Shown here piece by piece: positions 1 to 11,813 of a stretch of 64,000 nt of DNA. The notes under the pieces are model-generated. The model saw only the letters and a list, made by a program, of their open reading frames with translations, searched no databases and had not been told where the DNA came from. The stretch comes from Strigops habroptila. Lineage: Eukaryota; Chordata; Aves; Psittaciformes; Psittacidae. The position numbers were made by a program, and so were the translations under genes. Where the stretch lies: positions 18,618,992 to 18,682,991 of the forward strand of contig NC_044283.2 of NCBI RefSeq assembly GCF_004027225.2, written 5' to 3'. Position 1 is the first letter of the stretch. Each line of letters starts with the position of its first letter.

Positions 1-964
1 GGACATGTAGCTGAGCAAGAAATGGACTGCACAGCAACTGCTTTTCTCTGACACAGTTACTAGTATAACCTCCAGCTCCCTTTGGCTAATTTTATTACTG
101 TTCAATAAGCAAGAAAGGTAGAGCGCCAACAAGGTTAGAAAATCTTAATGGTTCGTTATATACTATATGTATTTAAACCTTGATCAGAGCCCTAAGTACA
201 AAGATAAAATAAAATAATAGAGGAGTGCCATTTATAGCATGTTAACATGTGCCAGCGGTAGGACGTGTTTGTCTAATTAATTTAAGGAAACATCTGCTTT
301 TCTTTTGAAACTCTGACTTTTACATTGCTAGAGCCAGAAATCTATATTTTTAAAGGATTTGCACTTTGAAGCTTTTTTTGTTTAGGTTTAAAAATAAGAA
401 GGACATGTCTCTTCAGAGGTAGTAAATCAACATGTACATTAATTCTGTTCTGTCACAGATGAATAAGGAAAAAATTTGCATGGATTTTTGCACCTCTTTA
501 TGCCTGCAAAGGAGTGCCGGGGATTTTGGCAAGATTACAAAATTTTATATAGATTTTTCTCACAAAACTGCCCCATAGCCCAGTGCAATGAAAAAACTAA
601 AGCCTGTGCTGAGTTCTGGGCTGAGGAGAGGGCTTGGGAATGCATTTCTGCATTTTGAACTCTTTAAACCACAAGAGTTTTTGCTGCAGTAATCCAGAAG
701 CAATGATGTCATTCCTCTCTGAGATACTGGGAAGGAAATTTGAGGAGAAAGAGCAGTGCCTCCATTGGGTCTCTGCTTACCAAGACTAAACTTCCTGTGC
801 TTCTTTAAGAATGGGCAAGCTATTGGGTGCAATTTATTCAGCACAGAGAGCTCACACATATGTGTATAAAAGAGTGTGTTCTTTAGGTAATGACAAACAA
901 ACACATCTACTGCTAGGGGCTGAGGTGTGGTACACCCCAAGAGCAGGTTTCATTACATCTAATG

Positions 965-982
965 CCATCCATCCATCCATCC
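965..982 (+). repeat. (CATC)n microsatellite
   Basis: About four and a half CATC units. Confidence 0.9.
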
Positions 983-3900
983 AAATTTTAGGCCTCTAAA
1001 TCAGCCTCTTGTTTCCTACATAGTTAATGGAGAGAAATCAGCACCTCGAGTTGCATTTGTTCCCTCTTAACCACTGTACAAGCTGTGTGGGCTATGAGGT
1101 TTGGGAAGTTACACAAGAAGCCTGCTGACTGGGGGCAAGCCTAGGTACCCAAGTAGACTAATTCTCGTACAGCTAAGGCCAGGTGAAATACAGTCAGTGT
1201 TCAGGCTACACAATCTAGGAGTGTATAGCCATTCATCCCTTCAAATGAGAAAATATATTTTGATATAAAAGGAACCAATATTGTTACCAGCATAGAAAGT
1301 TCTGTATATCCTAGCTGTCAGATAGTATGCTAATAGATGACAATGAAGTAATATTGTAAAGACATACTATATGCTAATAAATGATACAGGATAGACTCAG
1401 ATTCCTAGAAAATAAGCTTGGAAAGAACAGGATTGTATTGTATATACTCTTAACTCACTGCCCAGACCAATAAATTTGGTATATGGAAATTACAGTTGCT
1501 TAGTTCAAGAAATTGAATTAAGCAACTTCATTGTGAATAGGTATTAGCTGTAGGTTGCATTTTGATGAACTTAACTGAAATAGCAGTAAGATAATTTTAA
1601 ATATTGCTTTAAAGATTATTTCACTTTTCATTCATTAAAGAAAAATGTTTCATTGAGATAACAGCCAATTTTCAGTTTACCTCCTCCAGACTTCCAGTTT
1701 TACCACACCAACCACTCAGAAACAGTGGAGGAAAAAGGCTCTGTTTTCAAATGGTTGTTTCTATTTTTATCACTGGGAAGAGGCAGATTCAAGCAATCAC
1801 TTGATGGACTGCCTTTAGGCATCCACTTTGACCATGAGACTGAGGGAAGCAGGGCTTGTGGTAACTGGAGCTGTGGGGCTGGGAAGAAGTAAAGCCCTAC
1901 AGGCCCATCGGCAATAGTGGGGACTTCTCTTGGGGAGACCTTTGCCTAACTGCCAACACACGTATATCCAAATGCACAAGCTCACAACAGCAGTTTTTAT
2001 CCATCAGTGGCATCAGTTCAGTTCCCAGCCTAAAGCACAAAACAAACCTAAATCCTAAATTGGACTAGATTGTGAAATCTGCCCAATCTTTGTGAGAAAA
2101 AACCCCACCTGCTGCATCAGGGGCTGTTTTACCAGACGGGTCAAAAGAGGAGAATTAGGTGAGAGCAGTGAAGTGCCTGTAGGCAGATCTGGGCCCATAC
2201 CAAGAAGGTCCTATGACCCCAAAGATGGAGATGGTTGTCATATGGGAAACAGCATAACCAAGGAGAAAGTGAGGAAGAAAGGAGCAAAGGGAGCACTGCT
2301 GGGCTTTTCAGCTTGTGGCCCAGGAACCTTCAGGTTACTTTCAACACATCTGTGAAGGACAATTAAAGAAAGTAAGTATACATGTATTGGGTTAAGTTTA
2401 ATGACAGAGGTGTCCACTCCTCCACTGGAAAATGCTTAGGGACTGAAAGTTGCCAAAGGCTAAAAAAGCTGGTTTTAGTGAACTGTGTTTCCAGCAGCCT
2501 GTTTTCCTCCGTAACTGAACCCAAGTTTCACTTGTGCTCCTTGGACCAGTATTTGACCTTTGTGTGCCTATGTAAATCAGGATGTTTAGTGCAAATTAGC
2601 ATTATTGAAAAACAATTGCTATCCAAATTAACATTCTCTCTTTCATTTTACACCAAACCTGCTGGGCTTTTTTAGATAAACTCTGAATCGACTTAGCTGT
2701 AGTGTTTATGGCTAAATGGATTCATTTTTTGGCAAAGTAGCCCTGCTTCTCCAATAGCATAATGCCAGTAGCAATTCCTATCTATCAGACCATCCTCGAG
2801 AGTCAGCTGAGGTTGCTCCTGTGAAAGATATGTGGCTCCTTCCCGAATTTGTTCTCCCTATTCAAGCTTGGAATATTTTCAGTGAACACACTGAATACAG
2901 TGTAAACACATGCATGTGTTTATATATACACATGCATATATATACACACCACTAGTATATACTACTAGACATCAGTAGTTTTATTTTTAATTACTTTGTT
3001 AATTGCCTCCATTTGTTTATCTGCATTTTATCTACGTATTGTCAGAAGGGAGCACCATATAATAAGAAGCGCAAAGCGAGGGAAAATAAAACAGTGTATG
3101 ACTGCAAAAGGATACCAAAAATTAATCCACAAGAGGTTTTTAATTTCAGATATCCAGACAAATGGGCTGGCTGGAGACTCTTCTCTGCCCCATCACATGA
3201 TTGCTACCAAGTTCAACAGAGGAGGTGCGAATAGCCCTTTGTTACATATGCCCTAGGAAAGTAGGTAAAAAAATATATAAATTATGTCTTTTCAAACTAA
3301 TGTGATGAAAATTATGATATTGTAACTCTGAAGACTTCTGATGAACATTTTATCCTCAAAGAGCACTTAATTCACAAAGGAACATCTCTCTACCAGAGTA
3401 ACCCAAACCTGGGAGAAACAATATGACCATTTGCAGAGACTTTGTAGTATCACCAGAGAGGTCTAAATATGAAGACTGTAAAGCATGAACATCTTGGGAA
3501 CAAACTTGTCTTTGGTATCTCAGATAAAGCACTTTTCCAGAGCCTCAGTTTCCAGTGATTTCATCAAGGAGGCAATTTGATCAAAAGCTGGAGGAAAGCT
3601 AGTGCAATGCTGAAGTGATAAAAACACAAGGAAGAGATTGTAAAGCCATCAAATGGTGCAGCAGGGGTATCTTCAAATCTTCAAATACTTTTTCCCTTAA
3701 TAATTGAAATTCAGTAGAACTGAGCAATTATTTCCCTTTACAGATCTGAATAGAAACATTTCTTAAATGGGAGCAGATACATCTTCTTAATAAACAGGTG
3801 CCACATGTTGTAAATATAAAGTCAAATATCATCAAAGGAAATGACATTAGCTATTTACCCCCAGAAGAACAATGGAGGTAACACTCAAAAATAGAGTGGG

Positions 3901-4140
3901 ATTTTTGAGTGCTGAGCCTGTATACAACACCATGCAAAACTCAGATCTCAGAGTCACCATTGACACAAACATCCTGACCACTCCTGCAAAAGCCAACCTG
4001 CTCCCATCCTTTTCTGCAAGGCTGTAGCAATTTGGGGTGATGTGAGAAGGCTGTGCTGAGGAGCCATCTGGTGTTGTTACACCTAACATTAACTATTTCA
4101 GTTTAGAGATGCTATTGACAAGTACCAGTTATGCTGTAAT

Positions 4141-4170
4141 AAATAAACAAACAAACAAACAAAAAAAAAA
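4141..4170 (+). repeat. (AAAC)n and poly(A) simple repeat
   Basis: AAATAAACAAACAAACAAAC followed by ten A, lying 330 bases beyond the CR1 3' end. Confidence 0.9.
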
Positions 4171-4500
4171 GCATTTTTAGATATAAAAGCCAGAACAAAT
4201 CCTCACAGTGTCATTACTATGAACTGAATGCGTTGGAGGACACTGTTTCCTGGTTTATGACCAGGGATTGGAAGCAACATTTAAAATACTGCAGCCAGCT
4301 ATGAATTTAATCACAGAATGAACATATGCAAACAGGGAAAACAAATCAAACCCCTGTTCAGTTGCCAGATATGGCTTTATATAAATAGAGGAAGGGGTTT
4401 GTAGCAGTCTATTAGCTAGAAGTATCTATTACCAGTTCACACATCTTGGACTGGCTGATAGACCATCCCAGATTTAAGGAAATGACAATTTGCTTCATGT

Positions 4501-4587
4501 TCATAGACTCATAGAATAGTAAGGGTTGGAAAGGACCTTAAGATCATCCAGTTCCAACCCCCCTGCCATGGGCAGGGACACCTTGCC
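4501..4587 (-). repeat. CR1 3'UTR and terminal repeat
   Basis: Sequence from the ORF2 stop to the element end. It holds the inverted pair GGTTGGAA / TTCCAACC that forms the conserved CR1 3' hairpin and the final unit ATTCTATGAGTCTATGA. The reverse transcriptase recognises this end instead of a poly(A) tail. Confidence 0.85.
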
Positions 4588-7408
4588 CTAAACCATGTGG
4601 TCCAAGGCTCTGTCCAACCTGGCCTTGAACACTGCCAGGGATGGAGCATCCAGAACCTCCCTGGGCAACCCATTCCAGTGCTTCACCACCCTCACTGTAA
4701 AGAGCTTCTTCCTTATATCTAATCTAAACTTCCCCTGTTTAAGTTTGAACCCATTACCCCTTGTCCTACCACTGCAGTCCCTAAGGAAGAGTCCCTCCCT
4801 AGCATCCTTACAGACCCCCTTCAGATACTGGAAGGCTGCTATGAGGTCACCACACAGCCTTCTCTTCTCCAGGCTGAACAGCCCCAACTCTCTCAGCCTG
4901 TCTTCATATGGGAGGTGCTCCAGCCCTCTTATCATCCTCGTGGCCCTCCTCTGGACTCGCTCCAACAGCTCCATGTCCTTTTTATGTTGAGGACACCAGA
5001 ACTGTACGCAGTACTCCAAGTGAGGTCTCACGAGAGCAGAGTAGAGGGACAGGATCACCTCCTTTGACCTGCTGGTCACGCTTCTTTTGATGCAGCCCAG
5101 GATACGGTCGGCTTTCTGGGCTGCGAGCGCGCACTGCTGGCTCATGTTAAGCTTCTCATCAACCAACACCCCCAAGTCCTTCTCTGCAGGGCTGCTCTGA
5201 ATCTCTTCTCCACCCAACCTGTAGCTGTGCCTGCAATTGCCCCGATGCAGGCGTAGCACCTTGCACTTGGCTTGGTTAAACTTCATAAGGTTGGCATCGG
5301 CCCACCTCACAAGCGTGTCAAGGTCCCTCTGGATGGCATCCCTTCCCTCCAGCATAACAATCGAACCACACAGCTTGGTGTCATTGGCAAACTTGCTGAG
5401 GGCGCACTCAATCCCACGGTCCATGTTGCCGACAAAGATGTTGAACAGGACCGGTCCCCACATCGATCCCTGAGGGACACCACTCGTTACAGGTTTCCAA
5501 CTGGACATCAAGCCATTTACCACAACTCTTTGCGTGTGGCCATCGAGCCAGTTTTTGATCCACCGAGTGGTCCATCTATCAAACTGATGTCTCTCCAACT
5601 TAGAGACAAGGATGTCGTGCAGGACAGTGTCGAATGCTTTGCACAAGTCCAGGTAGATGACGTCAACTGCTCTGCCCCGTCCATCAGTTCTGTGGCTCCA
5701 TCACAGAAGGCCACCAAATTGGTCAGGCAGGATTTCCCCTTAGTGAAGCCATGTTGGCTGTCACCAACCACCTCATTGTTTTCCACGTGCCTTAGGATGC
5801 TTTCCAGGCGAATCTGCTCCAAGATTTTGCCAGGCACAGAGGTGAGACTGACTGGTCTGTAGTTTCCCGGGTCTTCCATCTTCCCCTTCTTGAAAATGGG
5901 GGTTATATTACCCTTCTTCCAGTCATCGGGAACTTCACCTGACTGCCAGGATTTTTCAAATATGATGGACAGTGGTTTAGCAACTTCATTCGCCAGCTCC
6001 TTCAGGACCCGTGGATGGATTTCATCAGGTCCCATGGACTTGTGCATGTTCAGGTTCTTAAGATGGTCTAGAACCTGATCCTCTCCTACAGTGGGCCTAA
6101 GGTCTTCATTCTCACAGTCCCTGCATCTGCTTTCCAAGACTTTCATGGTGTGGTCAGAGCATTTGCTAGTGAAGACTGAGGCAAAGAAACCATTAAAAAC
6201 CTCAGCCTTCTCCAAATCCATGGTAGCCAGTTCTCCTGATAGCTTCCAGAGAGGGCCCACATTGTCCCTAGTCTTTTATTTGCTATGTATCTATAGAATC
6301 CTTTCCTGTTATCTTTCACATCCCTTGCCAAACTTAATTCTAGCTGGGCCTTAGCTTTCCTAACCTGGTCCCTAGCTTCCCAGGCAATGCTCCTATATTC
6401 TTCCCAGGCTGCCTGTCCTCGCTTCCACCTTCTACAAGCTTCTTTTTTCCTTCTAAGTTTCCTCAGCAGCTCCCTATCCATCCATGGAGGTCTCCTGGCC
6501 CTCCTGCTGCACTTTCTTCTAGTCGGGTGCAACACTCTTGAGCACGTAGCAGGTGATCCTTGAATATCGACCAGCAGTCTTGGGCCCCCCTGCCCTCTAG
6601 GACTGTATCCCATGAGACCTTACTAAGGAGGTTCCTGAAGAAGCCAGTCTGCTTTCCTGAAGTCCAGGGCAGTGAGCTTGCTGCACGCTCTTCTCACTGT
6701 CCTGAGGATCTCAAACTCAACCATCTCGTGATCACTAGAGCCAAGGCTGCCCTGGAGCGTCACATTTCCAACCAGTCCCTCCCTGTTGGTGAGCACAAGG
6801 TCCAGCATGGCACCTCTCCTTGTCGGCTCCTCTACTGCTTGAAAGAGGAAGTTGTCTTCCACACAATCGAGGAACCTCCTGGATTGCTTGTGCCGGGCCG
6901 TACCGTCCCTCCAACAGATGTCAGGATGGTTGAAGTCCCCCATGAGGACAAGGGCCTGCGAGTGTGAGGCTGCTTCTATCTGTCTGTAGAGTGCTTCATC
7001 CACAGAGTCCTCTTGATCAGGCCGCCTGTAACAGATCCCCACCGTAATGTCCCCCATTGCTGTTTTCCCTTTGATCCTGACGCACAAACACTCTATTACC
7101 TCATCACCCATGCCCAGACAGAGTTCCATACTCTCTAGCCTATCACTGACATAGATAGCAACACCCCCTCCCCGTCTGCCTGGCCTGTCTTTTCTAAACA
7201 GCCTGTAACCTTCCATCCCGACACTCCAGTCATAGGAGCCAACCCATCATGTTTCTGTGATACCAATGACATCATATTCCCGTAGCCTTGCACACATCTC
7301 TAATTCCTCTTGCTTGTTCCCCATACTACGGGCGTTTGTATAGAGGCACCTTAGCCGAGCTCCAGATGCAGCCGACTCAATGGCTGGGGCAGCTGGAACA
7401 TTTCTACA
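4588..7408 (-). pseudogene. CR1 LINE ORF2 (endonuclease-reverse transcriptase), inactivated
   Basis: In order: the APE-type endonuclease starts near 7345 (LRCLYTNARSMGNKQEELE), with [16 protein letters not shown] and the terminal [10 protein letters not shown] motif near 6737. The reverse transcriptase follows from about 6260 ([11 protein letters not shown], the finger motif NYRPVSL, the CKAFDTV motif, SGVPQGS). The C-terminal thumb ends [13 protein letters not shown] at 4588. Lesions: Trp to TGA inside the endonuclease TETW motif (7247-7249); four single-base deletions shifting frame near 6641-6644, 6524-6529, 6269-6273 and 5675-5678; and the reverse transcriptase active site FADD changed to FAND. 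All point to a dead copy. The first possible Met is at 7324. An in-frame TGA at 7409-7411 bounds the frame upstream. Confidence 0.93.
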
Positions 7409-7488
7409 TCACTCCAAGCACTTATTACAGGTGCTGGCAACTGACCAGGAATGTTGGGATGGATCGATGCTCCCCTCCCCCAACACAT

Positions 7489-8670
7489 CTAGTTTAAAGC
7501 TTTCTTGACCAGCCTGGCAAGCCTCCTACCAAAACAGCTCTTCCCCTTCTTTGTCAGACCAGCTCCACCAGCCTCCAGTAGATCTGCCCTCCCAAATCGA
7601 GTCCCATGTTCTAAATAGCCAAACCCCTGACTATGGCACCACCATTCTAACCATTTATTAACCTGCCAAACACGCCTAGCTTTTTTAAGGTCCTCCCCTT
7701 TGTCCTGGAGAATCGATGAAAAAACTATCTGAGCTCCAGAGCCCCTAACCACCTCCCCCAGGGCTCTGTAGTCCTTCTTGATGTTCTCCAGGCTACTGCT
7801 ATCTATATCTCTAGCACCCACATGGACCACTAGAAGGGGGTAACAGTCAGCAGGACTTACTAGAGCAGGCAGCCTCTCAGCAACATCCCTGATCCGAGCC
7901 CCTGGCAGGCAACACACCTCCCTCGAGACGGGATCAGGCCAGCAGATGAGTGCCTCTGTGCCTTTCAAAGCAGAGTCCCCTACTACTATGACCCTCCGCT
8001 TTTTCCTGGAGGCACCAGTAGTGATCCTCTTTACTGGTGCACCAGCAGGATGCTCATTAGGTGTGGTGGGTGCTTTCTCATTAGCCCCCTGCAGAACTGC
8101 GAAGCAGTTCTGGGTGGAGACATCAGATTTAGGAGGAAGCCCCTTGTCGTTAATTGTCCTCTTCCTCCTTTTTTTGTTAGTTTTTCTTGTAACTAATTCC
8201 CAGCTTCCTGGGTTGCTGCCCTCCTTCTTTCCTATGTGAGCAATGCTGGACGTTTGCAGCCCCTGTGCAGTTTGGGCCTGGAGCAAGCAGCCCAGCTTCC
8301 TCTCAGCTTCCCTGGCATCTTTTAGCTCTCCAACAGCCTCCCGCAGCTCAGCCACCTGCTGCAGGAGGACCTCCACCAGAGCGCACCGAGTGCAGCCCTG
8401 TCCATTGCGCACCCTCGCCTCAAGAGACCAGTCGAGGCACTTTCTACACTCCGAGGTCTGCGCCGCAGCCTCCCCTCTCATCGGCTCTGTCTGGGTGCCT
8501 ACGCTGGCCACCGCCGGGGCAGAGCTCCCAGAGCGGGCCCTGCTCCTGAGGCGAGTGCTCACCATCCCGCTCGCCGCCCGCTCGCCCTGCCTGCGCCAAC
8601 TGCCGCGCCACGCCCTGTTCGCCGCGCTCCCTGGGATGGGTTTTTCCCCACTGAGGGCTGGTGCCGTCAC
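7489..8670 (-). CDS. CR1 LINE ORF1 protein (open reading frame)
   Basis: An uninterrupted 393-codon frame beginning MTAPALSGEK and ending VKKALN. Residues 75-96 form a zinc-binding pattern C-X2-C-X14-C-X2-C (CRKC..CTRC). Residues about 99-127 are a Leu/Glu/Ala-rich coiled-coil candidate for multimerisation. Basic residues 162-171 (RKTNKKRRKR) and 222-226 may bind RNA. Residues 227-393 resemble the SGNH esterase domain of CR1 ORF1, with block I VIVVGDS (Ser233) and block III VVHVGARD near 281-288. In block V, where an Asp-X-X-His pair is expected, the frame reads EAGGAGLTKKGK (366-377), so the catalytic Asp and His appear lost. The protein would act in a ribonucleoprotein with the LINE RNA. 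Whether it is expressed is unknown. Confidence 0.9.
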   Translation of the reverse strand: MTAPALSGEKPIPGSAANRAWRGSWRRQGERAASGMVSTRLRSRARSGSSAPAVASVGTQTEPMRGEAAAQTSECRKCLDWSLEARVRNGQGCTRCALVEVLLQQVAELREAVGELKDAREAERKLGCLLQAQTAQGLQTSSIAHIGKKEGSNPGSWELVTRKTNKKRRKRTINDKGLPPKSDVSTQNCFAVLQGANEKAPTTPNEHPAGAPVKRITTGASRKKRRVIVVGDSALKGTEALICWPDPVSREVCCLPGARIRDVAERLPALVSPADCYPLLVVHVGARDIDSSSLENIKKDYRALGEVVRGSGAQIVFSSILQDKGEDLKKARRVWQVNKWLEWWCHSQGFGYLEHGTRFGRADLLEAGGAGLTKKGKSCFGRRLARLVKKALN

Positions 8671-8860
8671 TCCTGGCGCCGCCCCCTGTGAGTCAGCTGC
8701 TCGCGTGAGCTGAGCTGCCGGCTCCTGGGCAAGTCCTGTCGAGGACTTGAGGCTCCCTCGGTCGCTCTTGCCGCTCCGAGCTGAGGCTCCGGGACGCTGT
8801 GCTTCCCCCCGCTCCGGTGTTAAAGGCGTCCTCTCTGGAGGTACTCACCTCGGCAATTGA
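8671..8860 (-). promoter_or_regulatory. CR1 5' untranslated / promoter region, CpG-rich
   Basis: GC-rich leader of the LINE upstream of ORF1. With the first part of ORF1 (to about 8390) it forms a short CpG-dense block in an otherwise AT-rich region. CR1 elements carry an internal promoter at their 5' end, and this copy keeps at least part of it. The outer edge is not sharply defined. Confidence 0.5.
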
Positions 8861-11783
8861 AACTCGGAAAATGTTGAAGTGGTCCCTGATTGTACCTGCA
8901 CGGTGCCAAGCCTACAACTCTCGGAATCCCAAGGCCGGTTTCTACTCCCAGGAAGGAGCCAAAGTGGTGTGGAAGCACTTTGGGTCCTACAGTCCTGGAG
9001 GCACCGGCTCCCTGAAGAGCAATTTCCAAAGGTGCTGGTTCAGTGTAAGCCAAAACCAGGTGCTGCTGCTTTCCATCTGTTAACTGTTTGTGTGCTTATT
9101 GGGTTAAGCCCAGAGGGTCTGATTCTGCCTATCACCAACGGCTTATAGAGCACACAAATCTGTTTCTAAGTAACAGCTTAAGGAACAACTATTTTGTTTT
9201 TAGGCAGCCCTGACTTCCGTTAGTATGACTGAAAAAACATAGAAAACAGATTTGAGACAAATGATTTGAAGTGCTCAAATTACCACGAGTCCAGCAGGTA
9301 CTGCATGTCTCCTGACCAGTTTGGAAACATCACTGTGAATGCCAGTGAGCTGCCATGACCAGAGAGCAGAAGGCATTCCCTTTGATTCCATTTGTGATAG
9401 GGACCCAGGCAGAAGGGCTCCTTGCAATAACGTCAGCCACGGTGCAACTGAAATCAGAGCTTCTTGCTGGCCTATAGGAGGTAATTAATCTCCAACATAA
9501 GGATGTAGATATAGCCTACAGCCTTGTTTGGAGAAAAAACTATTATTAGAGTTTATGTTTTATTGTAAAAGATGAGTTTCTCAGTGACAAGTCCCAGATG
9601 AGGAGTCTACATGCACATACCTATTTTATATATCGGGGTATTGATATGTGTATAGAATCACATATAAACATGCTTATCTGGTATACATGTGTATGTTGGC
9701 TGAAGAGCAGGCATGCCAGCAGGTTGATGAAGATTAAACATACTTTAAAACCTTAAATGTTACACAAGTGTTACAGCCCTGGTAAAGGAACCAAAGATCC
9801 ATATAACTTTCAGTTTGGCCAAAGGAATAGTTTCCCTGGCATCACTTGAACCTGTGTGAGCAAAGTGGAGCAAGGGAAATATTGCATAATGTTTCTCTCT
9901 GCACAACAAGAAATAAATAGTTCCAAGGGCCAGATACTGCCCTTGGCAGTATAAAGTAATAAAGGCAGACATAACTAGGAGAAAGAGAAAACATTTCCTA
10001 TTCATCCAAGAAGAACCACTCTAACAGGACTTGACAATCCACTTTGCTATATTCAGAGGTACTTGAATTGACAATATTAGTTCTGTAGCAAAGGACAAAC
10101 TATGGAGATGAACATACCTCTGCTTTACTATGTTCTCATTATCATCAAAAGCTATGACTGATTCTTCTAGAGATTCACGACTAACCAGCATAATAAGAGA
10201 CAGTTTTCCATGCTCGCTATTACTCTGCATTTTTCACAGACGTTCAGGTTGTTGCCATGTTCAGTTAAACCTGATTTTCTTTTTCTCTATCTTTAGCATT
10301 TTGGGGCACTGAACATCTTCATTTCATGTCTTGTAGAACTGTCCCATGCACATTATGGCACAGGAAAAAAACCTCAAACTAAATCTAAATAAGAATAATG
10401 GAATTCCATAATTAACATTTCTATTAGAGACTGAGAATAGCATCTGTGTTAGATGCAATAAACACAAGTCAGAGTAAGCTCAAGTCTCATATTAAGATGT
10501 GAATCTTCTATTTATTACTTTAAGTATAAATGTTCCATTGCTATTTGCACAATGATTAAGAGTAGTTTTCAGAAAATAAATCTGTTTCTTAATAGTGGAA
10601 AGTATAAGAAAGATGGAGAATAAATGGGAGTTTAAGGGGCTGCTAAAGTTCTCCCATGAGCTTGGATGAGATTTATGTGCAACGTGAATAAAAAATGTAT
10701 ATGACAGCACAGGATTCACTTTGTTGTTGGTTCCTATTCTATTTGTCTAGCCTAACTGTATTCTTTGCCTCCCAGACATATAGCGAGTCTGGCATTGTTG
10801 AGCAAGTGAGGGAATAAACTGCCAGTCAGCAGCTATTTGTGGCAGCTTAACTTCATCCAATCTCATCAGCCCCAATGTTGTAGAGCAAGACCAGTGCCAT
10901 GAGATTCGAGTAAAAGCATAAATAGCTACCTGCAAAGCTTCTCCTGCTATGAAGAGGCATTCTAGAAGGCTCACTACAAAGCAGTCTTATTATTGCTATG
11001 CATTTTCTATTGTTAAATGAATATGTAGGCTCTTCAATTATGTATCAGCTTTCATACAATGTCAACAGCTTAGTAACAGCACAAGCAAGAGCTGGTGGGA
11101 TTGTGATATATGTCTTACAAGCCTTTCAGTGCAGTTTCACAGCTATGAGGCTTCATGCTCAATGCTTCATGTCCATTTTCTGTCCACTCCTATTAGGGTT
11201 TCCACAAAAATCTCATTACAGATGCCCAGCTGTAAATATGCAAAGGTCTGCATCTGAAACTACTGACGCCTTATTAGTTAGATGGACAACGTCTGGGTGG
11301 CTAGGAAATAAAACCAATACTATTGAGCCATCAAACTGGAGGATTCCACTGGGTTTTTTTTAACCCTCATTTCCTGAGGGGGTGAGACTCAAGTGCTTCT
11401 GCCTTCTGCCTGTGCTGTTTCCAGCATGCTCCCATTGCCTACATGCCCCTCCTGCCTGCGCTGTTTCCTCCTCGCTCCAATTCCCCAGGAACTCCTGACT
11501 GTGTTGGTCCATTTCAGCAAGGTTTGGTGGTGGGCTGCAAGCTTTCAGCATACTGCGATCTAGCATATCATGTTTGTTTCATGAAACCAGGGGAGAGGAG
11601 GAGGCAGAGACACTCCATTGCCGCAGCTGTGGAGGGACAGGCTGCAGAGCCGCCTGGGCGAGATCATTACAAAGCAGAGAACCCGCATGGGAGAGTGCTG
11701 CAGTAAATCAGCCTGTGTATGATCTACTGCTCAAGGAGCTATTTGTGGAGGAAAAATTATATTTGTTAGCTGCAGAATTATGC

Positions 11784-11813
11784 CAGCTGTTGACTCAGTG
11801 TATGACAGCTGTT
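11784..11813. promoter_or_regulatory. Candidate element: two CAGCTGTT E-boxes around an AP-1 site
   Basis: CAGCTGTT at 11784-11791 and again at 11806-11813, offset by 22 bases (about two helical turns), with the AP-1 consensus TGACTCA at 11791-11797 between and touching the first. This is a motif match only. Function is not shown by the sequence. Confidence 0.3.

Larger units (their letters stand above)
1..4500. other. Intergenic sequence left of the CR1 element
   Basis: AT-rich, no gene recognised. It holds (CATC)n at 965-982, a TATA/CA-rich patch at 2918-2950 and an (AAAC)n tract running into A10 at 4141-4170. Two similar 20-base stretches containing ATGCTAATA lie near 1328 and 1372. All open frames are under 130 codons with no family features. 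In mammals the region downstream of PPARGC1A is a gene desert, which fits. Confidence 0.8.
4501..8860 (-). mobile_element. Nearly full-length CR1 LINE (non-LTR retrotransposon)
   Basis: CR1 is the dominant LINE of birds. It encodes an ORF1 protein with a zinc motif and an esterase-like domain, and an ORF2 protein with endonuclease and reverse transcriptase. On the minus strand the element runs 5' (about 8860) to 3' (4501). The 3' end shows the typical CR1 tail: a hairpin region GTTGGAACTGGATGATCTTA followed by CCTTTCCAACCC, ending in ATTCTATGAGTCTATGA with no poly(A). ORF1 and all ORF2 domains are present in order. Most CR1 copies are short 5'-truncated tails, so about 4.3 kb is unusual. The 5' limit is uncertain: GC-rich sequence fades between about 8820 and 9060. 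No target duplication was seen, as is normal for CR1. Confidence 0.95.

Noticed and set aside
1328..1395. Two similar stretches with ATGCTAATA
   Set aside because: Short, AT-rich and imperfect; within what chance and slippage give.
5272..5862. Plus-strand open frame of 196 codons inside the CR1 element
   Set aside because: It is the antisense of the reverse transcriptase region; it shows no family features of its own.
4588..7216. Reading the ORF2 pieces as several independent genes
   Set aside because: They are consecutive parts of one CR1 ORF2 broken by single-base deletions.
8243..8713. Plus-strand open frame of 156 codons, rich in Ser, Ala and Pro
   Set aside because: Antisense of GC-rich CR1 ORF1, where stop codons are rare by composition.
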